Shown piece after piece: positions 1 through 12,388 of a DNA stretch of 64,000 nt. The stretch comes from Schizochytrium sp. CCTCC M209059 (Eukaryota; Sar; Bigyra; Thraustochytrida; Thraustochytriidae), in assembly GCA_000818945.1 (NCBI GenBank), contig KN805380.1:451112-515111 (forward strand). Reading direction: 5' to 3'. The position numbers were made by a program, and so were the translations under genes. The notes below the pieces were generated by a model. The model worked only from the letters and a program-made list of their open reading frames with translations. It made no database searches and was not told the origin of the DNA. Each line of letters starts with the position of its first letter. Within the stretch, counting starts at the first letter, position 1.

Positions 1-1
1 A

Positions 2-1144
2 GATGGTACGATTAAGCGACTTACGGGGCGCGGTGCGGAGTGGAGACTCGATGCCGAGATGAGCGTCTTTGGCAGCGTCACGAGTCTGTCTGCGAGCGGA
101 AGCGAGCGCGTCCTGGTTGGCACCAGCGAGGGTCGTTGCTACGAGCTCGACGTTGCGACGCTGAAAGTGCTTCGCGAATTCCAAAGTGAGACGGCAAGCG
201 TTGTAGCGGTGGCCTTTAAAGCGTCGTGTTCGATTCGCTTTGCGACGTTAAATGCAGCGGGTATGGTTCGCGTTTGGGATTTGTCGGATTACTCTGTGGT
301 GACGCAGGCGCAGCCGAGACACCGGGACGTGGGCACCTGCCTTGCTTTTGACGATCTTGCCAGCGAGATGATTGTAGGTTTTGCTTCTGGTGCTGTTCGA
401 GCATGGCGCGAAGTCAAGTCGGATGCTGCGCCTCTTTCGTGGGAGATTGCCACAGCACACCGTGACGGCGTGTCGTCGGTGTGCGCAACGCAACTGTATT
501 ATGCGACGGGTGGCTTGCGAGGCGGCGTCCGTCTGTGGGCACGATCGTCACGTGCGCAGCTCTTTGAGTTTTCGGACCATGTGGGGCGTGCGGTCACGAG
601 CGTGCTTCCAGACTGCCGCGCTGCGCATTTGCTTCACTCGTGCGGCGAGGATCGAAGCATTTTCACATACGACCTCAAGAAAGAGCGGCGCATGGTCCAG
701 CATCAAATTCCGCAGCAGGGAGGCGTTCCGAGCTCGATGACGCAGCGTCTCGATAGCGAGAATGAGCTCATCACCGCGAGTTCGGACGGCCGCATCTGCA
801 CGTGGGATTTTGATTTGGACCAGCCTGTTTCAGAGGTTTCTGTCCATGGTTCCAAGGCGCTAGGTTTCACGGCGGTGCGCGTGTCTCCTGGGGACGGAGC
901 CTTTTTGGCAGCAGCTGCAACGGATGGTCGTGTCCGCGTGTGGGCCCTCTCTTCTGGACGACTTTTGGCGACGTCTGCGGGCAACACGGTACGAGGGATT
1001 CAGGATTTGGCGTGGAGCCCTGACCAGAAGCAAATTGTGGCGGTGGCTTCGGACAAGTGTATTGCGGTCTGGAATGTGTATCTTGACGATGATGCTGGCG
1101 ACGAGGAGGCTAAGGCAGCAGGAAGGTCAATGGGCCATAAATGA
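2..1144 (+). CDS. WD40-repeat protein, 5' end outside window (CFAP52-like)
   Basis: The frame is open from base 2 to the TGA at 1142-1144, so the visible 380 codons are the C-terminal part of a longer protein. The ATG at 59 is probably internal, because the residues before it (ending WRLDAE) continue the same repeat pattern. At least six WD40 blades can be recognised by strand-ending motifs such as VRVWDL, VRLWAR, ICTWDF, VRVWAL and IAVWNV, so this is a beta-propeller scaffold. The order of blades and the segment LLHSCGEDRS followed by a YDLKKERR stretch recall cilia/flagella-associated WD40 proteins of the CFAP52 (WDR16) type. That assignment is tentative, since WD40 proteins are hard to tell apart by eye. 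The C-terminus ends in an acidic tail (DDDAGDEE). The next gene-free stretch starts directly after the stop. Confidence 0.8.
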   Translation, partial: DGTIKRLTGRGAEWRLDAEMSVFGSVTSLSASGSERVLVGTSEGRCYELDVATLKVLREFQSETASVVAVAFKASCSIRFATLNAAGMVRVWDLSDYSVVTQAQPRHRDVGTCLAFDDLASEMIVGFASGAVRAWREVKSDAAPLSWEIATAHRDGVSSVCATQLYYATGGLRGGVRLWARSSRAQLFEFSDHVGRAVTSVLPDCRAAHLLHSCGEDRSIFTYDLKKERRMVQHQIPQQGGVPSSMTQRLDSENELITASSDGRICTWDFDLDQPVSEVSVHGSKALGFTAVRVSPGDGAFLAAAATDGRVRVWALSSGRLLATSAGNTVRGIQDLAWSPDQKQIVAVASDKCIAVWNVYLDDDAGDEEAKAAGRSMGHK

Positions 1145-1860
1145 GTTTGACTTTTCTTTTTTTTCTTTTTTCCCTCCGTTCTTGTTCAACATGTAGTAGT
1201 CGTGAGGACAGAGCGCTTTCAGGCAGAGCACGCTTTTATATAGAAACCAACACATGAACATTTCGTAAAGCGGGCTTCCTTCGGATCTTGACTTAGCTAA
1301 GCTTGTTTGAATGAAAAGGTGATGTTGAAACTCAAAGTCGATCTGAACAACAGCTGTCGACTTTGTGCATAAAGTGCAAGGTAAAATACTCTTCGTCAGT
1401 CGAAGCAAGAAGATCTTGACCTGAAGATTGATGGCCAAAAAGAATAAACTTGGAGGAACACCACAAGGAAGGATGACAAATCTGAACAACAGCGTCGACG
1501 GTCTGACCAAGAAGAATAAATTTGGAGGAACAACAAAAGGAAAGATGTCAAATCTAAACAACAGCGTCGACTTTGTGTATAAAATGCGAGATTTAATACT
1601 CTCAGTCAGTCAAAACGGGAAAATTTTGCGAAGAATTCTGATGGTCAAAAAACATAATTCTTGAACAATGTTAGGTAGTAATGACAAAAGGAAGGCACGC
1701 GGCCATTCGCTTTTGCGAAGAGAATTGTCAGCGAAGAGAATTGTCAGCGAAGAGAATAACTCTTGATATACTCATAAACAATGGTAGGTAGTGGTGGCAG
1801 GGAACGATAATGACAAAAGGAAGGCAGTGCGTGAACAATTGTTCTCTCGCGTCTGCTTTT
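1145..1860. repeat. AT-richer spacer with degenerate direct repeats
   Basis: This spacer after the WD40 gene is less GC-rich than its surroundings and built from diverged repeats. A 72-bp unit occurs twice in tandem, beginning near 1440 and 1512, with the core AACAACAGCGTCGAC. A third relative of that core lies near 1343, followed by a roughly 105-bp segment that recurs from about 1553 (both copies run through CGACTTTGTG and a TAAAATGC-like stretch). A 16-bp unit, GCGAAGAGAATTGTCA, is repeated at 1715, 1731 and (partly) 1747. The sequence ATGACAAAAGGAAGGCA appears near 1681 and again near 1810. No convincing gene is seen. Confidence 0.6.
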
Positions 1861-4800
1861 TTCTTTTTTGAAAGTCAGACAGACAGACAGACAGACAGAC
1901 AAACATGCAGCGCGCACGAATCTCAGAGCGCGAATGAAGAAGTGCGTGTCTTGTCTCGCGAAAAGAATTCTGTCGTCATTTGAGCGAGCGAACGAAAAAG
2001 TTTGGGAGCTTGGTTGCGTGGGTTCAGGCAGTCGTAGAGGATACAGTGACAGCGGTCTCTCCATTGACTCGCACAAAGGGGAGTTCCGCCATGGTTGTGA
2101 GGCGCTCTCGGTGGAAACCAGCAGCGCCGGCGCGCATGCGATTTGCGAGGGTGACGTTGCCGTCCTGCGGATTGCTGCTGCGCGCGGTCGACGTCCTCGC
2201 GGCCGAGGCGGTCATGAGCGCGGCTTCAGGCACGGCGCCTCGCGGCGAGGGCGAGAGGACGGGGCGCGGGGACCACCGCAGTCGCACCCTTGGCGTGGGC
2301 GTCGAGCTCTCGGCGCTCGACTCTTCCGTCGCGGCCTGCGTGTCCACGCTCAGCCGCACGTTTCTGCGCGGAGGCGGCGCCGCGCTCGCCGAGGTCGCCT
2401 GCGACGTCGCCGCGCTCACGTTCGCGCCGCTCGCCGCGTCCAGCTGGTTGCCCTGCATGGTTTGCTCGCTTGGCGATCACCTCGTTTCCTCGCTCGCTGC
2501 TTGCGAGACCGCTCGCGCTCGGCTCGGCTCGGCGCGCGGGGCGGCGCGGGCTCGGAGCTCGCGCGGGGCCCGGGCCTCGGACCCTCGAGGCTCGCGCGCG
2601 CGCAAGGCGGGCGAGGGATGGAATGGAACGGAAGGGAGAGGGGCAAGAATGCGGGGCTCGCGCGCGAGGTCCGCAGCCGCGCTCGCTCGGGCCGCCGACG
2701 CGCGTCTCGTCTGCCGTGGCTCGCGCGCTCGCCGGCTGGCTGGCTCGCTGGCTCGCTGGTTGGCGGGCGGGCGGCGGCTCGACGCGGTCTTGTGCTTGGG
2801 GCGTGCGCGCGTTCGGGGTTTGGGCTTTGTCGTGCGGCGTCGGTCGCGTTTCTGTCCGAGATTGTCGCGATTGATGCTTGAGGCCTGATGCCTGTGAACG
2901 GGGGGGGAAGCGAGCGAGCGGGGGCGGGACGCAGGCACGCAAACGCAAGAACCAGCACGCGCTTCCGCGCTCCAGCAGGCTTCGCTCTCCCTGTGCGCCG
3001 TCCGTCCGCGCGGCGCGCGGGCGTGCCAGCGGCAGCGCTTGCGCTTCGACGGGCGGGTGCGCGGGGCGCTTTCCCCTCCTTCTTGAACTTGTTGCTTGTT
3101 CTCTCTCTCCCTCGCGGCGCGGCGAAGCGGGTCTGCCGGCCTGCTTTTCCTTCCTTCCTTTCCTTCCTTCTCGCCTTCCCTCCCTCTGTCCCTTTGTCCT
3201 TTTGTTTGCCTCCGTCCTCCGCGCTCTGTCTCCACTGCGCCGGCGGGCCGCCGCCTCAGAGGGGGTAGTGGCCTCTGCCCGTCTCCCCCCTGTTGGAGGG
3301 GGGGGGCGGGACTTCGCAGCGGCTTCGTGAGGGGCCGTCCAGAGAAGCCGTGGGGGGCGCGCGGGAAGCAACGAGCAAGCCGCCGCCTCCACAGACGGAC
3401 ACGCCCGGCACGGCAACTTGGCAAGCCAAGGCAACGCGAAGGCAAGCCAAGGCAAGGCAAGCTAGCTCGGCGCTTCGACGGTTACCGGAGGCCGACATGC
3501 CTGGACCAGGAGCGAGGGCGAGAGGGAGAGCGGAGATGGCATGCATGCTGAGGCGGAGGAAAAGTCGCTTTCTTTTTCTTTTATGCTCGCTCGCTTGATG
3601 TCTCGCCCACAATCGGTGGCAGGCTGCTTCGCGGCGGCAGAGTTACCTGGTGAGTTGGTTTTGGTGGATTCCTTCCTTCCTCCCTCCCTCCCTACCTTCC
3701 TCCTCTCTCCTCTCATTCTTGCGGTCGCGATCGATCGACCGATTGATCGCCATGCCTTGCCTTGCCTTGCCTTGCCTCGCTCCGCTTCTCCCCCCCAGAC
3801 GCCACGCCGCCACGCACGCAGACAGGCAGGCAGGCACACGCACACCTGCCGCCAGCCAGCCAGCCAGCCAGCCAGCCTGTTCGTCCCGAGCTCTTGGCGC
3901 TCGAGCTGCGCCACTGGCCGGCCGCCCGCGCAGAGGGAGACAGAACCCGCAGTCAGGCATGCGTGCACGCAAGCATGCAGGCAGGCAGGCAGGCAGTCAG
4001 TCAGTCAGTCAGTCACGCGGCCGCCAGCCCGACGCACGCCCTCAGTCTTTTACTTGGCCGGACGCGCCTCGTGTCGATCGAGGCGTGCAGATCAGCCAGA
4101 TTCGGGCCGCCGGACAAGCAAACGCGTAGCGCATTCTTTCTCGCTTCCTTCCCCTCCTCCGGAAACGCTCGCATTGCTCGCGGGGCCCGCTGCCTCGGCT
4201 GCATGCATGCAGACGGACGTCCCCAAGCTCTCTGCTGCTCCTGTTCCTGATCCGCGGCACGGCAATCGGCCGATGGATCGAAGATCTGACTCTACATCAC
4301 TTTACATTTGACCCCAAATGCTCCGGCGGGCCTGGCGGCTGGCTTGCAGTCTGGCTCGCCGCCAGTTCCCCGACCGGCCGCGGACGCAGGCTCCTGAGGA
4401 GTGGACGCGCTCGGTGGACGCTCCGCGCGGTGGACGGATGGAGGGATGGACGGCGCGAGCGATGGGGGCGGAGCTAGCTCGGCCTGGCCTGCCCGGCGGC
4501 GCTGCATGATGGCGACGTGCGGCGCGGAGGCCCTAGCACGGCCGCGGATAACGCGCGTGCGGGAGGGCGGCGCAAGCAGGACCGGCGCGCGAGGTCCCCC
4601 ACGCGCCCCCCCGTGGCGAATTTCCTGCGCGCCTTACGCTGTGGAGAACTGTGGACGTACGCGTGGCGCCAACAAAATCGCCTCCGATCACTTGGGGAGC
4701 CCGCGCCAGACGCGCACAGACGCACGCTCACACGCACACGCCGCTCGCTCGCACGAACCGCACACGCGCGACGCCACCTCCGGCGGCGCCAGAGAAGCGC

Positions 4801-6117
4801 GGCCGTTGGCTGCTGGCTGCGCGGCCAGTCCAGTCGGCCCCAACGGACGGACGCCGCGCCGGCGCCAACGGACGCCGATCGCCGGCGCAAGCGAGGGCAG
4901 GAGCGAGCGAGCGAGCGAGTGCATGCGTGCGTGCGTGCGCTCTGCCTCACAGTCTTTCATTTCGCCAACCAGGTGCTCCGCGCGTTTGGCATCGGGGCAG
5001 CACAGCACGGCTCGGCCCCGGCGCTGTCAGTTCGTGCCTCGAACTGTGGCCGCTGTTTCTGGCGCGAGCACAATTCCCAAAGCTCGAAAGCTGCCGCGCT
5101 GCCGACTGCGTGCGGACGAGGGCGCCTCCTCCCTTCCGCCCGGTCTTGCCTCGCCCTGACTTCCCTCCCCGCCTCGCCCTGCCTCGGCCGTCCGCCTTGC
5201 CAACAACCTCGGAAGCGGCGCGCCCCGCGCGGAAGCGCCCTGCAGCAGCCCGCTGCCGCTTGAGCCCTGCGAGACCGCACTGCCTCGTCGGGGCGCGGCC
5301 GCTTGATCCGCGCCCCCACGGAAAGGCTCCGGTGGGTTCTACCCTCCGGAGCCTAGGGCAAAGCGGAGGCCCCTCGGGACTCCTCGCTGGCTCGCCGCCG
5401 GCCCCGGCCTCCGGACGCGCCCGTGCGTGCGTGCGTGCGCGCAGCCGGTCTCCGCAGCGCCGCTTCGCCGCGCCGATGCGCTGTGCTGTGCAGAGCTAGC
5501 TGTCTGTGCGCGCCCTGCGCGGCGCTGCTGGTTGCGCCTGGAGGAGTGACACGAAAGACCGCGCGGCCGATCAAGCACGTGCTCGACTCGCTCGAGCCCT
5601 GCTCTCTCTGCTCCGCGCTGCTTTGCGCTGCTTTGCGCTGCTCCGCGCTGCTCTCTGCGCTGCCGGCGGGCCCAGCCAGGGCCCGTCTGCCGCCGCCTGG
5701 CCTTTTTATCTATCCTCGGCCTGCGCGGACGGACCGCCTGCGCTGCGTGACGACGGCCGCGTCGGAGGAGGGAGGCCTCGCTGAGCAGCTAGCTGGCTGC
5801 AGAGCCACCTAACTACCTCTTTCCCTCCCTCCCTCTCTTCCTCCCTCCGTGCCTCTTGGCGACCTCGTGCTTGCGACGCAGGAGAGATATGCAGCGGGGG
5901 CTGCTGTTTCTTTTCCACTGTGTTTAGGCTGACCTGCCTGCCTGCGCGGCTTGCGGGGACGCTCCTTCGATTTGGTTTTTTGGGACAGGCCAACAGGCAA
6001 ACAGCCAGCCAGGCAGGGCGGACGCGAAGCGGCGGCAGGTACCGGGCCGAGCCGCCCGGCCCGGGCGCCACGTGATGGGCGGGCGTGGCGATTGAGTGCG
6101 TGAGTTCTTGCCGCTCG

Positions 6118-6152
6118 CGTCACTCACGTCATTCACGTCACTCGCGTCACTG
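6118..6152. repeat. 9-bp direct repeat CGTCAYTCR, four units
   Basis: Four consecutive 9-bp units, CGTCACTCA, CGTCATTCA, CGTCACTCG and a partial CGTCACTG, run head to tail. Two of the junctions form ACGTCA, the half-site of CRE/ATF-type bZIP sites. There is no convincing gene close by, so a regulatory role is speculative. Confidence 0.5.
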
Positions 6153-9100
6153 TCGCTCCCTCTTTCCATTCTTTCTTTCCTTCTTATTCTCCATCCTTTC
6201 GTTGCACGTTCTCCCCACGGCAGCCGCCAGACTCCAGCAAGCAGCTTGAGCAGCAGCTTGAGCAGCAGCTTTACCAGGCGCCCGAAGATTAAGCCGCCTC
6301 CGTCCGCCTGCCTGCCTAGATAGATTCCTGCCTTCGCGTCGCCTTCCTGCTCGTAAAAGGATAGGAAAGCCCGCGGCAAGGAGGGCCAGGCCCGGGCTCA
6401 GCGCAGGCCCGAAGCCGCACGCCGGCCGGAAAAGACCCGCCGGCCGCAAGCGAGCGGGCGGGCGGGCGAGCGTCCGCCGCGCGAACTCTCTCCCGGGCGC
6501 TGTCCGCGTGGTTCGCGGTCGCGAGCGCAGCTGCAGCTGCAGCAGATTGCAGAAGCAGGCACGCAGAAAGGCAGCGCACGGCAGGGAGCAAGCCTCGCGC
6601 GTCGCAGGCGGTGCGGGGCGACTGTAGGGGCCAGCGAGAGCGCGGTGTGGGGCCCAGGAACCCGACGCAAAGGCCACTGCGGAGGGCGTCGCAGAGGCAG
6701 TACGTACGTAAGTCCCTGGCCCGGCCTGCCTGCGTGACGTCCGTGCCACTGCCTCTGGAAGCAGCTGCGTATCGTGATCGGCGGTCGAACGTGTGCGTCA
6801 CGCAGCCGGCCGGCATAGGAGGCGTATAGAGCGGCAGTGCAGGTAGATCGTAGGGCGGCAAGAAGAAGAAGAAGAAGAAGAAGAATTTTGTTTCAAGTCG
6901 AATGGTGGATCGATGCATAAATTGGTTGGCGACGCGCACAAAGGACATGACGGCGAATGGTAAGGAGCGGAAAGCTGCGCGTCAGGCAGGCAGGCAGGCA
7001 GGCCAAAAAGGCAAGAAAGGCAAGAAAGGCAAGGAAGGCAAAAGAGGAAGGAGAAGGAAGGCGTGGCAAGCAGCAGCTGCAGATGGCAAGAGTGGCATTG
7101 AAAGATTCACGGTAAATTTGGATGTTTGTCCTCTTGTGCGTCTCTCTGTGTATGTGTGTGTGTGTGTGTGTTGCGTGAGTGGCGCCGACTGCGTTGCATC
7201 AGCGAAAAGAGGCCAACTTTGGGCGCCGAGTGACCAGCTTGACGTGAGGGAGAGAGCAATGCGGGGCTGAACGTCAGCCGCCCAGCCATGCTAGCTGAGC
7301 TGCCACTGCAGGCTTTTTGAACCGTGCTGGCGCCGTCGATCAGCGACTGATGGCCAGTTCTTCGAATGTCTCGCTCATCGATTGGGCGTGAGCGGCGCGC
7401 CTGAAAACGAGGAAGAATCGATGATTTGATCGATTGGTCAATCGCGCGTGCGTGAGAGAGATCACGCTCGCGTTCTCTCTTGATCTTGATCTGTGTCCCC
7501 TCGTCCTCAGAAGATCGCGCGTCGACTGTTTTTCAATCTCTCTCTGCACGGCTGACAAAATTTTAGGATCTTGATCTTCCCAACTTCTCGAGTGACGACA
7601 AGAGCACGCACTCACTGGGCACGACGAACAGCGCCTGGCTGCAAGGATCTTTGGCCTTGACCACAATTCATCACGATTTCTTTGGCTGATCAAGCAAGAC
7701 AAGCAAGCCCGGCCCAGTCATGCAGTCGTTCGCTCGTTCGTTCGCTCGCTCTCGGCGAAATTCGAGATTCTCTTTCTCACGAAAGCTGTTGCCAGCGCAG
7801 CAGCAGCACAGCTCCTGCCATACTGCTGCTACGGACCGACCGAGACCAGACCCTCCGAGCGCAGAGTTCGTCCCCGGCCGCTGAAGCTCGCGAGCCCGCA
7901 CTGCTCGAGATTTTACGTTTCGCCAATCGCATCGGCCGTGCAAGCAAGCGTTGGCCTCGCGGCCCTGCGACTGCACGGTCGCAATTGCGAGTCCAACGTC
8001 TGCGGCGCGCCGGCACCGGCGAGCTAGCTCCTAGCTCTTTGCCAGCTGCAGCTGCAGCGCATCCCGGCGAGCTGCAGCGCGTACTTACAAGCGCAGAAAA
8101 AGAGAACGCGCCCTCGCGAACGCGCTCTCCGGTCCCATTCCCAGCCGCTTCTTCGTTGCTTCAACACCTTGCAAAGCTTCTCTCTTCCTCCTCTCGCTGC
8201 CAGAGGTGCGCGAGGCAGACGCGCAGAGGGAATGAACGAAAGAAGGAACAGCGGCGGCAGGCAGGCGGGCGGGCAGAGGGAGAGAGACGGCTGGCTGGCC
8301 AGGTGCGGCTGACGGTCAGTCAATCGTTGACTCCACAGCTACACTGCTGCTGCTGTGCTGTGCAAGACGCAGTGGCGAAAGACGCGGCACAGACGTTTGA
8401 GGGCTTCACCGCGCCCGTTTGTTTGCGTGCTGGCTTGCTTGCTCCGAATCGTGCGTGCTGCAGCGCGCGAGCCTGAAGACCGACCGCTGTGCGCTGTGCA
8501 GGCCAAGGGGATGGAGGGCGAGGGGAAAGCGCGGGGCCTGGCCGCGCCGCTTGAGTTGCACGCACGCACGCACGCACGCGCGCGCGCACGGTGTGCCTCG
8601 CTCTTCTCCCCTCCTCGTCTCCCAGCCCACTTCCCGGAGGCGGAAGCGCCGTGCAACGCGCGGGCAACCAGCATTGCGGGACCCCCACACTGTGGATCAC
8701 AGTGTGAAAGCCTCCGCCGCGCACATAGCGTCGGGAAGAGGCGGGACGGTCCGCGACGGGCGGAGGGAGGGAAGGAGGCGCACGGGCGCGCTCTCCAGGT
8801 CTCGACAGCGATTCCCAGCCGGCCGCCGGCCTGGAGACCGCTTCCGCGTCGGTTGTGCTTGGGGTCAGCGAACGTGCTGGGACGGGCGTCTCTTTTTTCG
8901 GGTCGAACGAACCAGGATTCTTTTCTGATCGATGATCGCTTGGGATCTGGGAGAAGGGGGGGGGGGGGGTTTGGTCGAATTGCCGTAGAGGCGTCTCGCA
9001 TCAACTTTTTGCCAAATAGCTAGCTAGCTGGCTGGCTGGCTGGCTCTTGTAGAGCTAGCTGGCCAAAGCGGTCCCAGATCCTTCTCGATCGACGCGTGAA

Positions 9101-11539
9101 CGACGCGTTTGCGCTCGTCGCGCAGACTGTTGTCAATACGCCTCTTTAAGAAAGCTCGCTTCTTCGCGTCGTCCCTGGCGGTCGTACCGCTTTTTAACCA
9201 CCCCTTTCATCCTTCTGCTTCGCGTCAAGAAGAACTTGGCCAGTTGTATTATCCATGCTATACGATGCGATACGAGATATTGCAGTGCAACAGCTACCTT
9301 GTGCTCTGCGTTCCTCGCAGCTCTGCTAGCCATTGCAGCTGGCTTGTGCTTTCTTGTCGCTGGTGGGATGCGGTCGCGGCTGCCGCTGCGTGCCCAAAAG
9401 GATTCCTCTGGCCTTGCTGGCATGATCCGCGCCGACTCCGCCTTGAGTCGACCAGCTGCAGCGTGCGTGCTCCCTCTGTACGTCTGGTGCTGCTTCGAAT
9501 GTGCCTTCCTCAAAGTACAAATCAGCCAAGAGAACAACGTGAAGCAATTGCAAAGCTAGTAAAAATCTGCAAAAAAATAGGAAAGCAAGCGAGCTAGCTA
9601 GCAGAGCACCTTAGAGGCAAGTGCTGCACTGCTTCGAAGACACCCCCTAGAATGGGGCCAGATTATCTTATTTCCAGGAAGAGCCTCGTGCTCAACAACG
9701 TGGGCTTGCGTGCAACGGCTTTCCTGGCCAGTGCCGTTACACCGCTGCAGTGCACTGTGTTGAGCTACACCGTCTGCGTTTTGTGGTCAGTTGCTTTTCT
9801 GATTATCTGCGTTGCACTGCCCTGCATTGTGTTGATTTGAGTTGCGTTCGTTCAGTTCATCGATCGATCGACGTGGCTGTACTAATGCTACGGCATTACA
9901 CTGAAGGAGCTAACTCCAAAGCGTTGGTCACGTCTAGATGCATTGCATTGCTTTTTCTTTCCCGTGCGCGTATCCTCGGTGGGCGGCAGCGGCAGCGGGC
10001 AGCAGAGCGTTGCACAAGCACTGCATTGCGAATTTTTGACTGACTTTTTGCCTTGCCTTGCCTCATCGCCCTGCCCTCAACCTTTCCTTACGCCTTGCTA
10101 CTACCTCTGTTGCATTCTATTCTGCAACTCAATCTACGTTCGAGGACGAGGGAACTTGCGAGCTAGCCAGCTAGCTGCCTTGCAACACAGGCTCCCGACC
10201 AGGCCAGTTGCCGCAGCGCGAAAGTTCCAGCAACCAGACGTGTCGGTCGTTGAGCGCGTCGATCTCTGTGCGCGAAGTTGCTGGCGGCACGACTGGGACT
10301 CGACGCCCCAGCTTCGCTCAGCGCCCATTTCGACTTTTCAACGGTTGTTTTATTCGCTGTGCGTGCTGGCCTTCCAAGCGTTTTGTCCAGGCTTACGTGT
10401 GCTCCTTGCAAGAGAGAAGGGCTGCACGAGCCTTGGCAACGAAAAGGGCCCTGTGTAAGAGAGAGAGAGAGAGAGCGCAGGGTTGAGCCTGTTTTGCGAG
10501 ACACCTTGCTGCCTTCAAGTTGAAAGGCGAGAGCGATTCTGTGTTCACTCGGTCTCGGGCAAGAGAGAATGAGCGCGAGTGCATGTGAGTGTGTGTGTGT
10601 GTTGATCTAATTTGATAAAAGAATCTGTTGTTATTGAAAAAACTGTACAAAGAGCAATGCAGGGTTATCGCAAAAAAAAGGCACACTGCCAAGAACTGCT
10701 TGCTCAGATTTCTCGGCGCTATCACCTCTGCGTCAATCAGAGGAAACTCCCTCATTCAGAATTGGTGTTTTTTCCATTCCGCGCTAAAGGACCCATGAAA
10801 AGGTCCCTTTTACATCATTTGTCCTCACTCCATCCACGTGGTCGTGTCATCATGTTACCTCGATCTCGTCTATCGTTTCTGGCTGGCAGCAACAGCAGCT
10901 TGTAGCGATCAAAATCTCGTGAACGCCTCGGCGGATTGACCGATCGTCTCGCCGTTCACTTGTATGCATACTGACTGGCTGGTTCGCTGGTTTACTTGTT
11001 GACTTGCTTCGCGTCATTTAGTCTGAGCTTGCGTGCGGTAAGACCGCGACCGCATGGACGCGGTTTCGCCATGCTCGTGGGGTGACCGGGTTGTGATCAA
11101 GGTTCTGATGCCACGACTCGACGGGCTCTTGTGGATTGCTCGAGATGGGCGAGTCGAGTCGCATTCCGTCTAAACTCAAGTCGTCCGTCCCGGACACGGA
11201 CCTCACGTAGCGCGAGTTGTGGAATCCAGATTGTTTGTTGGAGAGCGCGACGCGCGGGCTTGTGGCGGGACCGTATGCCCTTGGCGTCGTCGACTCGGGT
11301 TGGACGGGCATTCTCCTCGTCTCTTGGCCCTCTCTTGCGAGCTCGGGTCTTTTGCGTGCTGGCTGTGCGCGCCGTGGCCGCTCTCTCTCTCGTCTGCCGG
11401 GCGCCGAGCGCGCGCGCCTGCTTCTTGCGCTCTCCTCCGACAGCTTGCCTAGTGTCTGTGTGTCTGTCGTCGATGGGCGATCTGAGCGACTTGCTTGACG
11501 CGGCTGGATGCACGATGCCTGCCGAGTCTTTCGCGCCGC

Positions 11540-11700
11540 GCTGCTGCTCTGCTCTGCGCTGCGCTGCTCTGCGCTGCTCTGCTCTTCGCCGCTCTGCTCT
11601 GCCTGCTCTTCGCTGCTCCGCTCGGGTGCGCTCTGCTCTGAATGCTCTGCTCGACGCTGCTCTGCTCTGCTCTGCTCGACGCTGCTCTGCGCTACGCTGC
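11540..11700. repeat. Degenerate CTGCT/CTGCG five-base repeat
   Basis: The plus strand consists of interleaved CTGCT, CTGCG and CTCTG units with occasional CTCGG variants. The five-base period leaves all frames largely open, and this produces false Ala/Cys/Ser-rich or Glu/Gln/Ser-rich frames on the two strands. It belongs to the same five-base repeat theme as the arrays at 37826, 43536, 54380, 55480, 55640 and 62835. Confidence 0.7.
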
Positions 11701-12175
11701 TTTCACTCGCTCGCTGCGTTGCTTGTTTGCTTTGCCTGCCTCGCTCGCCCGGCCCGCCGGCCGCCCGCGGTCTTTCGCCTCTTTCGCTTCTTTCACTTCT
11801 TTCGCCCTTCCCTCCCCTCCCTCGCCTTCCGCCGCCCGCACCTCCCCGCACGGCTTCCCGCAGCTCGCGCGCGCCTGGGCCCGCGGAGGCAGCAGCAGCG
11901 CGAGGGGGCTGGCGGGCAGGGCAGGGCAGGCAGAGGGGGCGGCCCAGGTCACGCACGCCCCGCCCCGCACTCTTCCGGGAGAGGGAGGGGGAGACGGGAG
12001 AGAAAAGTGCGCGAAAGAAAGAAAGAATGAAAGAATGAAAGAATGAAACGAAGGGAAAGAAGGGAAAGACGGGCCTTCAAAGAAGGGAAAGAAGGAAAGA
12101 GCCCAGCCGAGCCCGGCCGGGCCTGCGCCGCGAGGGCCGCGGCCCCGCGCACGCTCGCGCGGCGGCGGCTTCCTT

Positions 12176-12388
12176 GCGCTGCTGCGCTCTGCAGCTGCTG
12201 CGCTCTGCAGCTGCTGCGCTCTGCAGCTGCTGCGCTCTGCAGCTGCTGCGCTCTGCAGCTGCTGCGCTCTGCAGCTGCTGCGCTCTGCAGCTGCTGCGCT
12301 CTGCAGCTGCTGCGCTCTGCAGCTGCTGCGCTCTGCAGCTGCTGCGCTCTGCAGCTGCTGCGCTCTGCAGCTGCTGCGCTCTGCAGCT
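12176..12388. repeat. 16-bp minisatellite, about 13 copies
   Basis: The unit GCTGCTGCGCTCTGCA is repeated about 13 times with no visible variation. Each unit boundary creates CTGCAG and GCAGCTGC palindromes. Because 16 is not a multiple of 3, a 16-residue pseudo-repeat appears in each frame, so the open frames over this stretch are artefacts. The uniformity suggests recent expansion or homogenisation. Confidence 0.9.

Noticed and set aside
2226..3455. 409-codon minus-strand frame rich in Arg, Ala and Pro
   Set aside because: The composition follows local GC content and short repeats, overlapping frames on both strands look alike, and there is no domain.
10775..10812. Hairpin-like AAAGGACC...GGTCCCTTT, possible terminator or small RNA
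   Set aside because: The stem is imperfect and short, no gene ends nearby, and factor-independent terminators are not expected in a nuclear genome.
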